Source: Peromyscus leucopus (lineage: Eukaryota; Chordata; Mammalia; Rodentia; Cricetidae). From it: a stretch of 64,000 nucleotides of DNA. This document shows, piece after piece, positions 10,761-23,000 of the stretch. The notes beneath the pieces are model-generated. The model saw only the letters and a program-made list of their open reading frames with translations, made no database searches and was not told where the DNA came from. Numbering within the stretch: position 1 is the first letter of the stretch; every line of letters starts with the position of its first letter. A program made the translations under genes and the position numbers. The DNA is taken from positions 71,228,942 through 71,292,941 of the forward strand of contig NC_051067.1 of NCBI RefSeq assembly GCF_004664715.2, in the 5' to 3' direction.

Positions 10761-13700
10761 TCACCGCGTTCTTAACCCCATTTTGACTTCTGAAACTTTT
10801 CTGTTACATTGAACCGCCCATCTTTCACAGATCTGCGTTTCTACCTTCATAGATGGTTCAAAAAGATCTCTTTCCCAAGCAAGAAAACGGGTTTTTTTCT
10901 TTTTTCTTTTTTCTTTTTCTTTCTTTTTTCCCCCCTTCTGTTTGAAAAGTTGCATTACAATGCAGGCTGCAGATTTCTTGAGGCGGAAAGAGAAAGCTCA
11001 GTGGCTCGGCTCACAGTGCCGACCAACCGGTTAGGTTCAGGAGAATGAATCCTTCCCTGTTTTTGTGAAAGGCTGAAATTTAAAATGAAACAGCCGTGTG
11101 ATGACTTCGAGATATTCCCCCAAACTCAGAATAAAAACCTCGGCGGGCTGAAAGGCCCGCTGCGAAATCAGTCTAACTTCTGTTACTGAGGTGGGTCTTC
11201 TTGTTAAGGTTGTAAGATTTTTGAAATTCAATAATTCATCACGGTGTAGACTTTTCTGGTTTGCCAATAGCTGAGGCTTTAGATCCCCCGTGTGTGGTCA
11301 TGTTTATTTGCCTTCTCTTGGATGTTCTTAACCAATCTTCTGTGCTTCCCTCTGTACAGAACGGTTTGCTGGTTATTCACCAGGTCTATTAATTTAGTCA
11401 GGAGTTTTGTAAAAGCTAAATTTCCTAAAGCCATTTAGAAAAGGATGTTTTGTGGACTGTAAATACAAGAGTGACGCTTAAAATAACTGGCTGCCTCTCC
11501 TCACAAGGGTGACCTCCTTCTAAAATAGAAGTTGTAGGTTGCATTTTTGATTGATCGAGACACTCTTGAATCTAGTCATTGAACGTAACTGATTAGCTGC
11601 TGAGGCCTACTTTTTCTTTAAAACCATTGCAAAAACATTTATTAAACTCTTAAGAGAAATGTGAGTTTCTTGTCAGGAGGCAGATACTGATCAATGTAAA
11701 ACAAAATCGTCTCATGAATACATATCATTTCTAGCAACGTAAGTGTTGCTGACTACTAGTACAAAAGAAAATATCTTTATTTTTGATAGATTTGCCATGT
11801 AAAAGGAAGAGCATAAGGCCTGTCCCAGAATTAAGTGAAGTAGAATTTTGAGTAGAGCTCTTACATTTTATTCAAAATCCATTTGGACAACTAGGTGATA
11901 TAAATTGCCGTCAGAAAAAATTTTGAGCAAGATAATTCTTAGGAATGCAAAAACATGAATTCATAAATGTCCATCCAGGATATGACAGTCAATTTCTAAA
12001 ACACACTCTTTACAAAGGGATGTGATTTTTATTTTTAACATTGTCTATTGGTCTATATGTCATTTAAAAGCTTCCTATTGAAATGTATTGCCTACCTGGA
12101 AGACATCTCTTTACAATTGCCTGCTTTGTTGTGTTATGAGTCATAACAGCTTTGACCCTTTGACATATACAATGCTAAGTGTATCTTACATGGTCCTTAC
12201 TTAATTCTGTATAATTCAAATTTCAAGTAGCTACACTCCTTACCCCTTGAAGTATATTTCCTTAAATGCTATATATGCTCATGTATCATCACGAAGAATA
12301 CATTCAGGTATTTTATATACCAAAATACTGAAAACTAATATAGCTTTATTTTCTGGCAGCCTCTCCCAGTCTACCTTTTAAAAAAAAAAAAAATTAAATC
12401 TCCTGATTATATCTGCTCCACAGCAAATACTATCAAACAATTTAAATGAATTGAGATATTCTCATCTCCCTTCCTAATAATCCATGCTGATTCTTAAATG
12501 TTTCATGAGAAATTGATATCATTCAAGGATGTTAACAGTTTTACAACTAAAACTATGCAAACACTTGCATTCATTTATCAAATATATAGAATTTATTGAG
12601 GTTCAATGGCATCTGCGCAATGAATATCTTCAGAATAAGTTCTGTTATACAGGAAACTGATTACAGCTGAAGTGGTGGTGGAGAGAGGGGGAGGCACTGA
12701 AGTGATCTCATAGTGTTTGTATCTATGTTTGTTTGAAAGTAATTTTTGTTTGTTTTCAACTAAAACTACTGATAAGTTTAATCCAATGCTTCAGCAACAG
12801 TTAGGTAGTTGTAAAGACCTAAAAAGTTGATCAGTCAACCAAAATATTAGGTTTTCATGTAGTAATTAGAAAAAAGAATTACCCGTAAGCTATTGATCTT
12901 AAATGATATGACTGAAAAGTTTACAGAATTTTACAGAAAAAAATGTCTTGGTCATGTTGCTGAATGGCGAAATGTTTAGACAATAAATGCAGTGTTTGTA
13001 AAAGCCAGGGAACTTTCATAGTGGTTTCCAGACATTTTCATATGTTGTTCTAAATTCTCTTCACTGTAGCACAAACCTTCTGAACTGTCTTCTTTCAGAG
13101 CACATAGAATAGCTGACGTTGTGTGTTATGAATAAGAAGAAATTACTGAATTCTTGTTTGGTAACAGGAATCCAAACACAACACAGCAGTTTCATAAATC
13201 AATTGTGTGCTCGGTCAGGAGATGTGAAGCATAGTTAGCTCACTTGCCTCAGCACAGCAGAGGTTTTGTTTCTTCACAGAGCAGGCCGTGAGCTGTGTTC
13301 AGATGCTATCCTGAAATGCTAGCCTCTAGAATAAGGAATGAATGTAGTGTTTCTCCGCACAGAGCTTAGACAGGAGCCCTCCAATTGTTTGCTTACTTTC
13401 ATAATTGATTCTCTAATGAGGAATTAATAATTACCTATTTTTTAACTAAACAACCCTGTTAAACACACACACAGTTACAAAAGTCATACATTATCTTTAT
13501 GAATGATATGATATAAAATGAACCTTTTGAAATGGCATCTCAAAATTGTTATTATAATTCTTAATTTAGAATACTGAGCACCGAGTACTGTAGTTTTATC
13601 ATACCTTATACTATGACAGTCCTTACAGAGACACAGAAAATATGGAAATGAAACAAATATATGGATATTTTAAAACCTTTTTTTTCTTGTTAGATAAAAC

Positions 13701-13899
13701 AAAAGAAAATTCTAGAAGCCTAAAGTGGGTGCAGAATTCCCTGCTTTCTTCACAGCTGGAACAGGTAAATCCAAGGGCAGTTGCCTTCAATAATTTTGTA
13801 ATTTAAAAGTGTGTAAAAAAAAGTAGGTAAAATACGTACGTTCAGGAGAAAGCTCATGTTCTGTTATTGTTTATATCTTTGAATTTTACAGCAAATGTT
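10761..13899. other. AT-rich, repeat-free non-coding DNA
   Basis: No interspersed repeat is recognised over more than 3 kb, in contrast to the repeat density elsewhere. There are only short mononucleotide runs (for example 12379-12393) and no long open frame. It is probably conserved non-coding DNA downstream or upstream of the CpG block, but conservation cannot be measured here. Confidence 0.45.
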
Positions 13900-14900
13900 G
13901 GTGGAAAGGGGGTAGAACATTTGCAGTCAAGGAGTGATTAACCTGAGTGAGAGAGAAGAGCGGGAAGAGATCGGAGGGGACAGAGAAGGGACTGGATTAT
14001 TGAGCAAGAGAGGCAATTGATTTTGCTTACCATTTGCCTGGTCAAAATCAACTCACTAGATAATGCCTCATTAAAAATTAACACTTAAATTACCTCTAAT
14101 CAGCCCATTTGCTGCAGTTTCTTTTTTTCTGGGCAATAAAGTTGTTAGCACACGTTATAATGGAAAAAAATGAATTAATTAAAGATTTCAGGTGCAAACT
14201 TAAATGTAAAATAGATCATTAAATAAAAAGTGAAATATTGGTTTGGCTGAGTATTTGGCAACCAGATAACTTATTTGTCTGCAGAAATCAAATTAACCAT
14301 ATTAATGCTGAATTTCAATTTTATGCAAATGATATGAATAAATATCACAGCCAAATACCACCTCTTAAATCATTTTAGAGTCAATTCCAACGTTTTCCCA
14401 TTGGTTTTACTATTAACAGACTTCCATGTTGTATGGAACTGTAACATTCTTTAGTTCAAAATCAACTGTTCAGACAGTCAAATGATTGTGTAATAGTTGA
14501 GTTCTTGAGACAAAACCACCAGACTCAGATGTTTTCTTCTCTAGTGAGCTTGCTTCAACCCATTTAAGATCCTATCCTAAAAGCAATCATTATCATTTTC
14601 AGGCTAATTCCAAACAAATGATGATTAATGGACCATCAGTAATTACATTTATGTTCACACATTTAAGTGAAAAATGAATTGTTGGTCAAAAAGCTAACAT
14701 CTTAAATGTGCGACTTACATGTGTCTCTCTTTCTTAGATACTGAATAAATATCAACTAATTGTTGAATTAGCCACCCTCATAAAAGGCTCTAGTTAATTT
14801 ATCATTCACTATTGATTGATTTTCTTTGCAACCCAATGAGTTATCTGTAATCCAAGCTGTTAGTTTTCAGACTACCTGGAGCCCTTTTATCAACGGTGCA
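13900..14900. promoter_or_regulatory. Enhancer-like block with homeodomain, octamer and E-box motifs
   Basis: AT-rich unique DNA with clustered binding-site-like motifs. aattaattaa at 14173-14182 is a homeodomain palindrome. CAGGTG at 14189-14194 is an E-box. ATGCAAAT at 14323-14330 is a perfect POU octamer. Further motifs are taattagcc-type sites near 14764-14773 and a PBX-like tgattgat near 14815-14822. It contains no repeat and no ORF. The composition resembles vertebrate developmental enhancers. Activity and conservation are inferred, not shown. Confidence 0.45.
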
Positions 14901-16370
14901 TCAATTCACAAGGTATAGACATCTTGCTGATTTTGGAAGCTAGTTTGTGCTGATTTACGAGGGGATGATTTAGCTTGTACCCTGGGCCCTGATGAAGTGG
15001 AGGGCTTCCTCGATATATTCAGGCATTCAGAGATTCTGAACTGTTCTTTGCTGGTCTGTTTCCTGGTTCTATTTTTTATTTTATGAAATAAAATGAGCAG
15101 TCTGCACCTCCATTTGAGGGGAATCTGGTTTCATATTCTGAGGTGGCAGACCTACCTTTTCCCTTCCACATTTCTGACTTAAACTGCACAAATCAACAGA
15201 TGTTGGCCTGCTTTAGCAAATCGCAGTCTACTATTGTACACGAGGCTAACCCAGTGCCGCTCCTTCTGGCAGCCTGGCCACAGCCTAACTACCTGACCTT
15301 TGTGGAGGACCTGACCTGTTGGCTGTTTGGGCAGCAGAGCGCGCATGCCTGAGTTGCTAGTGCATGTTTCTAACAGTGCAGACCAGCAGAGAAACACTGT
15401 TGCAGTTCTCTGCAGTCAGCCCCCCACCCCCACTCCCCCTCACACACACCCCACCTCCCACCCCCCACCCCTGCTTCCGTCCCCCCAGGTTAATTAAATC
15501 AGTGAGGAACATCTTTCCAGTTGCTTGGTCATCAAAGACTATGTTCAACCAGGTTCTTCTGAGAACTTGGCTCATCAGTCCCCCTTTAGCTGAAAGGAAA
15601 TGGAAAAACTCAGGCTGTGATATCTCGAGGTAGTGGGCCACCCCAGCAATGGCTGCCTAGTTGTCTTGAGAACAGACCTCCAGGTGGTGGAATTCACATA
15701 ATAAGAAGCCTAGAGCAAGATCCCAGCATCCTTGGCCTTGTCTTGGTCTTAGTGTGTATAAATTGCAGGGAACACCGTGCTTCTGTCTACATTGGCAGTA
15801 GATTCTGCACTCCAGAGCTGTTGTCCGGACCTGTGATAGCTTTTGCTGAATCGCAGCGTATCTTTGAAGCATGCCAACAATCCAACCAGGGGGACCTGGT
15901 GCTAGGTTTCATTTGTATAGACTACCTAATAAAGGTTGGTGTTTTAATCGATTGGGTTTCTACAGCACAGACCTCAGTTTTTGGCTGATCTATATCTACT
16001 TCTCTAAAGAGTTCTGTCGTAAATACTACATATACATGGTAGCAGGGCTGAATTAGGCTCGTGAGCCTTCCCTTCCTCAGTGGTTGGTTTGGCCCTCCGA
16101 TTACCCAGATGGCCCCGCTGTACTCAGCTCAGTGGAGGATTCAGTGAGGCTTACAGTTACCGTTGTCTTTTAAGTCTGCCTTTCTAAAATGTATCTTACT
16201 TCTCCTGTCAGGTTTATGAGGAGACTATTATCAAACTTATTTTCCTGAGTGTGTGTTCTGAGCTTCTAAGGATCCACATTAGCCAGCCTCTGCACAGGGT
16301 ATGTAAAGTACCCCTCGCACAAACCTCTGGGAGGCTGATACAGGATGCAATTAATATGACATTTTACAGG
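14901..16370. other. Repeat-poor unique DNA with a C-rich tract
   Basis: No gene is recognised. A C-rich stretch at about 15419-15488 (cccac and cccct runs) has i-motif or quadruplex potential on opposite strands. Repeat-free DNA continues to about 16.3 kb. Confidence 0.4.
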
Positions 16371-16399
16371 GGGAAGGAGTGCTTAGGGCAGTAAACCAC

Positions 16400-16470
16400 T
16401 GAAGCTGTGGTGAATGTGTGTGTGCGCGTGTGTACATACATACACACATACACAAATAAATAAAATTAAT
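16400..16470 (+). repeat. Alternating purine-pyrimidine TG/CA tract, probable SINE tail
   Basis: gaatgtgtgtgtgcgcgtgt passes to tacatacatacacacataca and an aaataaataaaa end. This resembles the 3' tail of a decayed B2-type SINE. The tract can adopt Z-form DNA. Confidence 0.5.
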
Positions 16471-17029
16471 GAATTTAAGAATGTAATAATTTTTAAAAAA
16501 TGAAAAAGACCAAGAGATTTGAGCCATAACAGGCAGATGATAAATGACAGGGCAAGAGCTTGGAGACAGATGTAGGGGCCAAACAGTGCTTGGAGTCCTA
16601 GACCACAGTAACGCACATGCATTTTAGTCTAAATGTAAAGGAAGCCTTTGAGAGGGTCAGGAAGTATTGCCACAACTCGCTTTCTGGCAAAACTGGCTAT
16701 ACCAATTACATGTTGGGAGATGGGCAAAACTATTTTGTGTGTCTTGAGTGCTGGGCATGCAGAGTGCGTATTTGCTCTTCTCTGTAAATAATTTTTTCCT
16801 GTGCCATTATTTGTAAAACTTTCACTGAAAATCAATTGAAATGCTTACGGTAGTTGGGTATGAAACAGATTTGGGAGACAAGGTGCAGCGGGGGAATCCT
16901 GTAAGCCAATGGGGGCTTGGAGTGATATGGAAGCCATCAAGACAGAGAAACATAGAAAGAGAGGGTATGTTGTGGAGCGAAATTGCCAGAAGCTGGTGAC
17001 GGATGGGAAGATATGAATTTCAGAGAGAA

Positions 17030-17350
17030 GGACAAGTGTGTCTGCTTCCCATTGCTATAACAAAAATACCTGAAACTATTTGAAAAGAGAGAAGGTTCGT
17101 TTGGGTTTCAGAATATACTCACGTGGTCTTGATTCCTTTGTGCCGGTGGTGGCCAGGCAGCACTTCCTGGCAGCAGTGGGTGGAAGAAGATGCTGGCGGC
17201 CTTACTGTGGGCATCTCCTACTCTGGAGGGCGTGCCCCCCTCAAGACGGAAGACTTTCCACCAGACCCTGCCTCTTAACTACAATCATCTTCCCAAAGCA
17301 CAGTGAGCTGGGCACCGAGCAGGAAGTTCCAAGTCATAGCAAAGATGTCC
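17030..17350 (-). mobile_element. Old MaLR-like LTR fragment
   Basis: gcttcccattgctataacaa, followed by a gagagaaggttcgtttgg segment and caggcagcacttcctggcag, follow the layout of reverse-oriented MaLR LTRs in this window (compare 54.1 kb). It is diverged and the subfamily is not assignable. Confidence 0.45.
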
Positions 17351-17632
17351 AGGTTTCTGACGAGCATCTAAGGTGACTAGGTCTACTGATTTGTAGGCAA
17401 AAGCGTTCTGTTTAGGAAACGCGGGCTTAGTTAGATGCCCAAGATGTTCAAGGGCCTGCTAACAATGGATAAGTGGCTGCTCAGAGGAGAGGCCCGTGAA
17501 TGAGGCCTCAGCGATGCTGTCAGCCTACTGGTCACCATAGAGTTGAAAATGTTTAGGGTCATTTGGGAAAAGAGGGTGGAGGGGCAAGAAAGAGCTGGGG
17601 AGAAGCTTGTCTTAAGAAAGGTAAGCTAAACA

Positions 17633-17852
17633 GGGGCTGGAGGAAGGGCTCAGCAGTTAAGAGCACTGGCTGTTTGTCTGCTCTTCCTAGAAGACCCTGG
17701 TTCAATTCCCAGCACCCATGTGGTGGCTCACAACTGACTGGAACTCCAATTCCAAAGCATCCAATGCCGGCTTCTGGCCTCCTTTGGCACCAGGCACATA
17801 TGTGGTATGCAGGCAAAACATATATACATATGAAAAAAAATTTTAAAGTGTA
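17633..17852 (+). mobile_element. B2 SINE
   Basis: Sense B2 with a nearly full-length body: gctggaggaagggctcagca, gttaagagcactggctgttt, ttcaattcccagcacccatg, gcttctggcctcctttggca, ending in an A-rich tail. Confidence 0.9.
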
Positions 17853-18526
17853 CATGTGCTCCTTTCAGGAGTCCGGTTTCCCTTCCACCGTGGGGGTGCA
17901 GGGAAGTAAACTTAGGTTGTCACTGTTATTCACTGTCAGCTCCTGTTTTCACTCTTTCCGTATGCTGGGGAATATGTGGGAGCCTTGACTGGCAGGCTGC
18001 TGCTCAGGGTGCTTCCTCTGTCCCAGTGCTGCTTTAGCGGGATGAGCTCCTTCCCACCCCACGGCCTCACAGTATCAGTACGGCAGGGAAAGTTTCCCTC
18101 TGTCCCTGACCATGACCATGTACTCCTCCACCTCCTGCCGAGGACCAAGGACAAACGCTCCTGGAGGCTGCTGTAAATCAGGGATGGCTCAGGCCCCCGA
18201 GAACTCGGCAAACAAAAAAGACAGCATGGGTGTTTTGTTTTCTTCTTGGCTTTAGCAGCTGGGCCCACATATAGTTTTGGGAGGGATTCCGACGTGTTCG
18301 ATTTGGTTTAGAAGGAAATTGGAGGAATTGGAAAAGTATCGCACCGAGGTAGAACGTGTAGGCGCTACGCAGGGGTCTCCCAGGAGGCAAGGAGAAGCCT
18401 AGAAGATCCATGCATGGCTGCACCTACCTCGGGCTGCAGATCCACTGGTGGGGGAGGGGAGGTGACACCTTTTGCTTTATTTTTTTTTTTTTTTTTACCT
18501 TTTGCTTTAAATGCAAATACAAAATC

Positions 18527-18665
18527 TTGTGGAGCCAAGCGGCCTTTAATCCCAGCACTCCAGAGGCAGAGCCAGGTGGATCTCTGTGAGTTCGAAGCCA
18601 GCCTGGTCTACAGAGCGAGATCCAGGACTGGCACCAAAGCTACTCAGAGAAACCTTGTCTCGAAA
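18527..18665 (+). mobile_element. B1 SINE
   Basis: Sense B1: cctttaatcccagcactcca, ggatctctgtgagttcgaag, ccagcctggtctacagagcg, gagaaaccttgtctcgaaaa. Confidence 0.92.
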
Positions 18666-18709
18666 AACCAACCAACCAACCAACCAACCAACCAACCAAC
18701 CAACCAAAC
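18664..18709. repeat. (AACC)n microsatellite
   Basis: About ten AACC units form the tail of the preceding B1, a common origin for tetranucleotide repeats in rodents. Confidence 0.95.
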
Positions 18710-19325
18710 AAAAATTCTGCAAAGAACTGCTTTATTTGATAGGGAGGGCCGGGTACCAGGCAGGCTGAGGTCTGTGTGAGAGAGAAGTCACCTTTTGTGT
18801 GTTTAGTTGTTTTCCTCAGTACCCAGGTGACAAGTTCCTGGCATTGACCTTTTTTTTTTTTTTTTTTTTAATAAGTTGAAATCTTCTCCATGCTGAATAA
18901 AGCGTGTATAGTTGAAACGCTCCCCACGCTGGATACAGTGAGTGTATCTCAACGGGTGTGACTGAACCTGGATGATTTGGGATTCTATTTTACCACATTT
19001 CCAGGAGCTTCCTCACACGGTGATCAAATAGTTTCGTGTTATAAGGGACATCTGTTCAGCACTGCAGCAGACCCCTGAGGAAGGAGACTGGAGAGGGGGT
19101 GGCGGAGGGGAGGGAGGGTCTGGAACACCGGCAAAGGGCAGCACAGGTCCTTGAGGAACCAGGCGATCTTCTGGAATGCCAGTGTCCCCAGCCTCCTGGA
19201 GCACTGCTCAGCTGCCCTCCCCCTCCCTAACACAGGCCTAGGCCCACAGAGGAGGTAAACAAAGCCTGCTCCAGGATTTGAGGCCCCAGGGAGCCTCCTG
19301 GTCTGCCTCCCTAGCCACTACACCA

Positions 19326-19440
19326 TCTTGTTGTTGTTGTTTGAATACATGGGTTCTGGGGATTGATCTTAGGTCTCCATGGTTTCAAGGAAAGCACTTT
19401 AATAACTGGGCTGTCTCCCCGTAGCTCTGAAGAGTGTAGT
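19326..19440 (-). mobile_element. B3/B2-type SINE fragment
   Basis: Antisense 5' half of a B3-like SINE: ttctggggattgatcttagg, tttaataactgggctgtctc. Confidence 0.6.
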
Positions 19441-19462
19441 GGGTAGCTGGATTTTTTTTTTT

Positions 19463-19509
<47 letters not shown>

Positions 19510-19568
19510 CCAGACTGCATCTCTGTGGAGGTCAGAGGACAACTTTGTGGAGTTGTTTCCTCCCACCT
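19441..19568 (-). mobile_element. B3 SINE, left half, with (GT)n tract
   Basis: A (GT)n run at 19466-19506 is followed by gaggtcagaggacaactttg and gttgtttcctcccacc. The remaining half resumes at about 25572 (ggtttcagggattgacttca), so the SINE was split by the 6-kb retroelement. Confidence 0.8.
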
Positions 19569-20018
19569 TTAAACCCCCAGAGACCACCAAGGAGCCAGTT
19601 TCCGATGCAAACACATAAGGATCCTTTAATTCAGGTTTAACCTGGGCCACTGCACAGCAGATGCAAGGAAATGTGGCCGTGGCCACAAGCCCGGGTGTAG
19701 AGGGTTTTTATAGGGAAAAACCATGAACTGGGAATTGGCAACTTGGGATTGGGTAGAAGGGACATGAGGCAAGATGATTTTTTGAAACTATTAGTCTAGA
19801 CTTTGGGCACAAAACCACATTTGAAAGCATTGGGTTAGACTTTTGGCGGGGAACCACAACCTGCTGAACAGGATTATCTGGACTGCTCAGCAAGATTATC
19901 TAGATATCTTCAAGGGCCTAAACTGCAGGCAGGATGTCTTCAGGAGGATAGTACTCTGTATCCGTTCCAGTTGTCATGGCGCATTCCTGAGCCTGTAAAG
20001 TTAAGTCTAGACCTTCAT
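19569..20018 (-). repeat. 3' LTR of the 6-kb retroelement
   Basis: On the minus strand this LTR starts at TGAAGG (plus ccttca, ending 20018). TATAAAAA is at 19705-19712 (complement of tttttata) and ATTAAA at 19625-19630 (complement of tttaat). The outer end (aaaccccc) lacks about 20 bases present in the other two copies, and no clear target-site duplication is found. Confidence 0.85.
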
Positions 20019-20033
20019 ATCCCTCCCTTCACA
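20019..20033 (-). other. Polypurine tract
   Basis: The complement reads GTGAAGGGAGGGATA, immediately upstream (minus sense) of the 3' LTR. This is the expected position for a plus-strand primer of reverse transcription. Confidence 0.75.
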
Positions 20034-23000
20034 AGTACCAATGACAGGACTCAATCATGAGTCCTACCTATCCAGAGGTTCAAGGGTATTGGGACCTAAG
20101 AACCATTAGCTAACAGATTTTTCTAGGGCAGTGACATCTGTATCTATTGCCATTCTTTAAGGCCTTGTAGTTCTGATCTTTGAGTACAACCAGATTATAA
20201 TCTTATAGAACCTCTTTGGTTCTGCATAAAGAAGGTCAAGTGTCTTATCTTATTGCAGAACCATTTCAGTTAATAAATTTATCAATTGACAACTCTGAAC
20301 CTATTTTCCTAGTATGTCAATGAGCATGATAGTTAGCCATCTTGCCTCTATGCCAGGGAGTTTCCTTTTGACTCAACATTTCAGCCTTTTCTGAAGAGGG
20401 AACATGAAACAATGCTTTCTCTTCTGGAACTGCTTTGAGCTGGCATTGGGGTGCCGTTGTTGGGGCCCCAAAAAGGCTGAAAGGCTGGTCAAAGGCTGGA
20501 CAATGGGGCATCTGTCAGAAGCATGTGGCTGTCTGACCCCATAGAGACAGGGGACAGTAACATTGGCTGGGCTGGTCCATGTCAGCTTTTAGCAAGTCTG
20601 GAGCTCACAGTTGTCTGGAGCAGTGGAGTCAGCAACTGAAGCTTGGAGGTGTCTGCCAGCCAAGTGGAAATCTGTTGAGACAAACTTAAACTAGGAACAA
20701 AAGTTAAAATTTATGAACTTATTTGGAACCTTTAGGCCCATATCCTTATTAACTGTGAACAGTAGGAGTCCCAAGACCAGGAGAAAGGAAAAATACCATC
20801 CTTAGGAATACTTATCTGGGGTCCTTCCGACCTCTGTGAAGTGGATTCAGGTTTTATGACTCTTTTAATCCTCTGGGGCCTACTTACAAAATGAAATAAA
20901 AGCTTTAGATACATTAGTATTACCAATCTGTACACATATCCATATCATAGACAAAGCAGGTAATGGGTATCTGTAAAACAGCAGAAGTGGACTCATACCT
21001 TTGAGTCCCAACAAGAACTACAGATTTGGGTTAAAGGTAAGTGTATTTTCCTTCTGTCCAGAGAGCCAGGCATAAATTGAACAGAGATTTTTGACCTGAT
21101 GAGAAGCATTTTTAGGTTTACATTTAGATATATTTAGATGACATCTAAAATAAATCTAAAATGTTGAGCTTGTGACTGAGCAGGAAGTAGTCATTGCTCT
21201 ACCAGCTTATCAGAACTCTATTAAATATTAAGCTCTAAACTGTTATATCATAGAATAGGAGAGCAATCTGAATTTTTTTCTCATCTTAATTCAATTTTTT
21301 GTGGTCCTTAAAGCTTAGAAGCTTTTATATCCTCAGACTTTTCTTAGACTTATATCTGAAACTTTATGACTTATTTAAACTTTTATTTCTTAGAACACTT
21401 TTTTAAAACATGAGCCAACAAGCTGACTATAGCTTTGTAGAAGGATCTGGTTGTCTGATGCTGCCAAGCTGACAAAGTTGTAGCTAGCTTAGCTATCAGA
21501 ACTATCAGAGATCTAAGAAGGAAAAACTATATCTGAGTGCAGACCAAGTAGTTTCCAATTCTATCAATGACAGGGACCAGTTCATACCCAGGTCTCCATA
21601 GCATTGGAGGCACCAGTTAGAACAGCATCAATCTTCTTCCACCATCAGGCCCAGAAGGCAGAGGTTTTTTCCTGTGGAATAGGGACATGGAAAACTGATC
21701 TTGATTTGTCCAGGCAAAAGGGTGCAATCAATTCCAGTGTCCTGCTGCTTGTACACAGTCTGGGCTGGGTCCTGGTGGCAGGCGTTGCATTGGGGCATCT
21801 TGCCCTATGGTCAGCATTGCCATAATCCAGGCAGAGACGTTGTGGTGCCTCATACATAATCTTCTTTGGAGACCTTGGGTTACTGCTAGGATCTGGAAGA
21901 ATGTCTGATACAATAAGCTTTTAGATCAATATTTAAATGCCATATTCTGCAGTTCTCTGAAGTATGAGGGCTGTCCAGGTATATCTGAATAGACACACTT
22001 TGTTTCTAGTTACTTGTTTCAAGCTCAACCCTTAAAACATATGCAAGGGACTGAGTAAACTTATCCCTGTAATATTACATCAGTACTTACCCTGACTACA
22101 ATTTTAAAAAACTTGGTTATTTATGAGTATTTACTTGTGTTCTCTAACAGTCTACAGTAAGTAAATAAGCCTTAAAAACAATGATTCTAAATTGAAGCTC
22201 TTCTAGTATCAAATACGAGTTCAGTAAAGAAACCAAAGCCAAACATCAATATTAAACATACATATGCATCAGTTTATCCAAATAGCTTAAGCTTAACAAA
22301 CTTAGCAAATATAAGGAGGCTAGACAACATTCTTAAGCCTTAATGTACCTTGGGCAAGGAGAAACGTTCTCCAAATCATTGGTTCTCAACTATCATTGCT
22401 ATTTCATAACTGCAGTTTTGCTGTTGTTGAATCTCAATGCAAACACCTGACATACAGGTGGTCCTAGGCCACCCCTGTAAAAAGATTTTTTTTTTAAGTT
22501 CCGAAGGGTGAAGACTCATGGAGTGAGAAGCTGTTTCGAGCCCTTTATCAGGCTCCTTAGGCTTCATTGCTGCATCACAAGCAATGAACATCCCAGTTTT
22601 TGGTTAGCATTTGGAGCTTATGGCTGTGACCCTAATTTTTAGCCTTTTATTCTAAGTCCAAATATTAACAATATAGAGCATTTTATAAGCTGAAACTGTC
22701 CCATAGCCTTATAAACTTTTATATTTTAAAAACTGTTCTTAATAAGATTAAGATCACTCAAATGTCTTCTGTAATATCAACAATAAAGTACCTTTTTTTT
22801 TTACTTTAAGGGGGAGAAAACATGGCATCACCACAATCTGTATAAAGTAAAACCAAGCTTCAAAGTGCAAACAATCCCAAAGTTCAATATCTGGGATTCA
22901 TTTATAAACCTTTCGGTTCTTTTACTTAGAGGCTTGGATGATTTCTTTGGCCCTACCCTTGACAGCATATACATAGCCTGCCTGCTCCATTTCATTATGG

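Noticed and set aside
21604..21913. Possible residual retroviral coding segments inside the retroelement
   Set aside because: Frames are short (60-75 codons) on both strands and show no catalytic motif that I can identify; not called.
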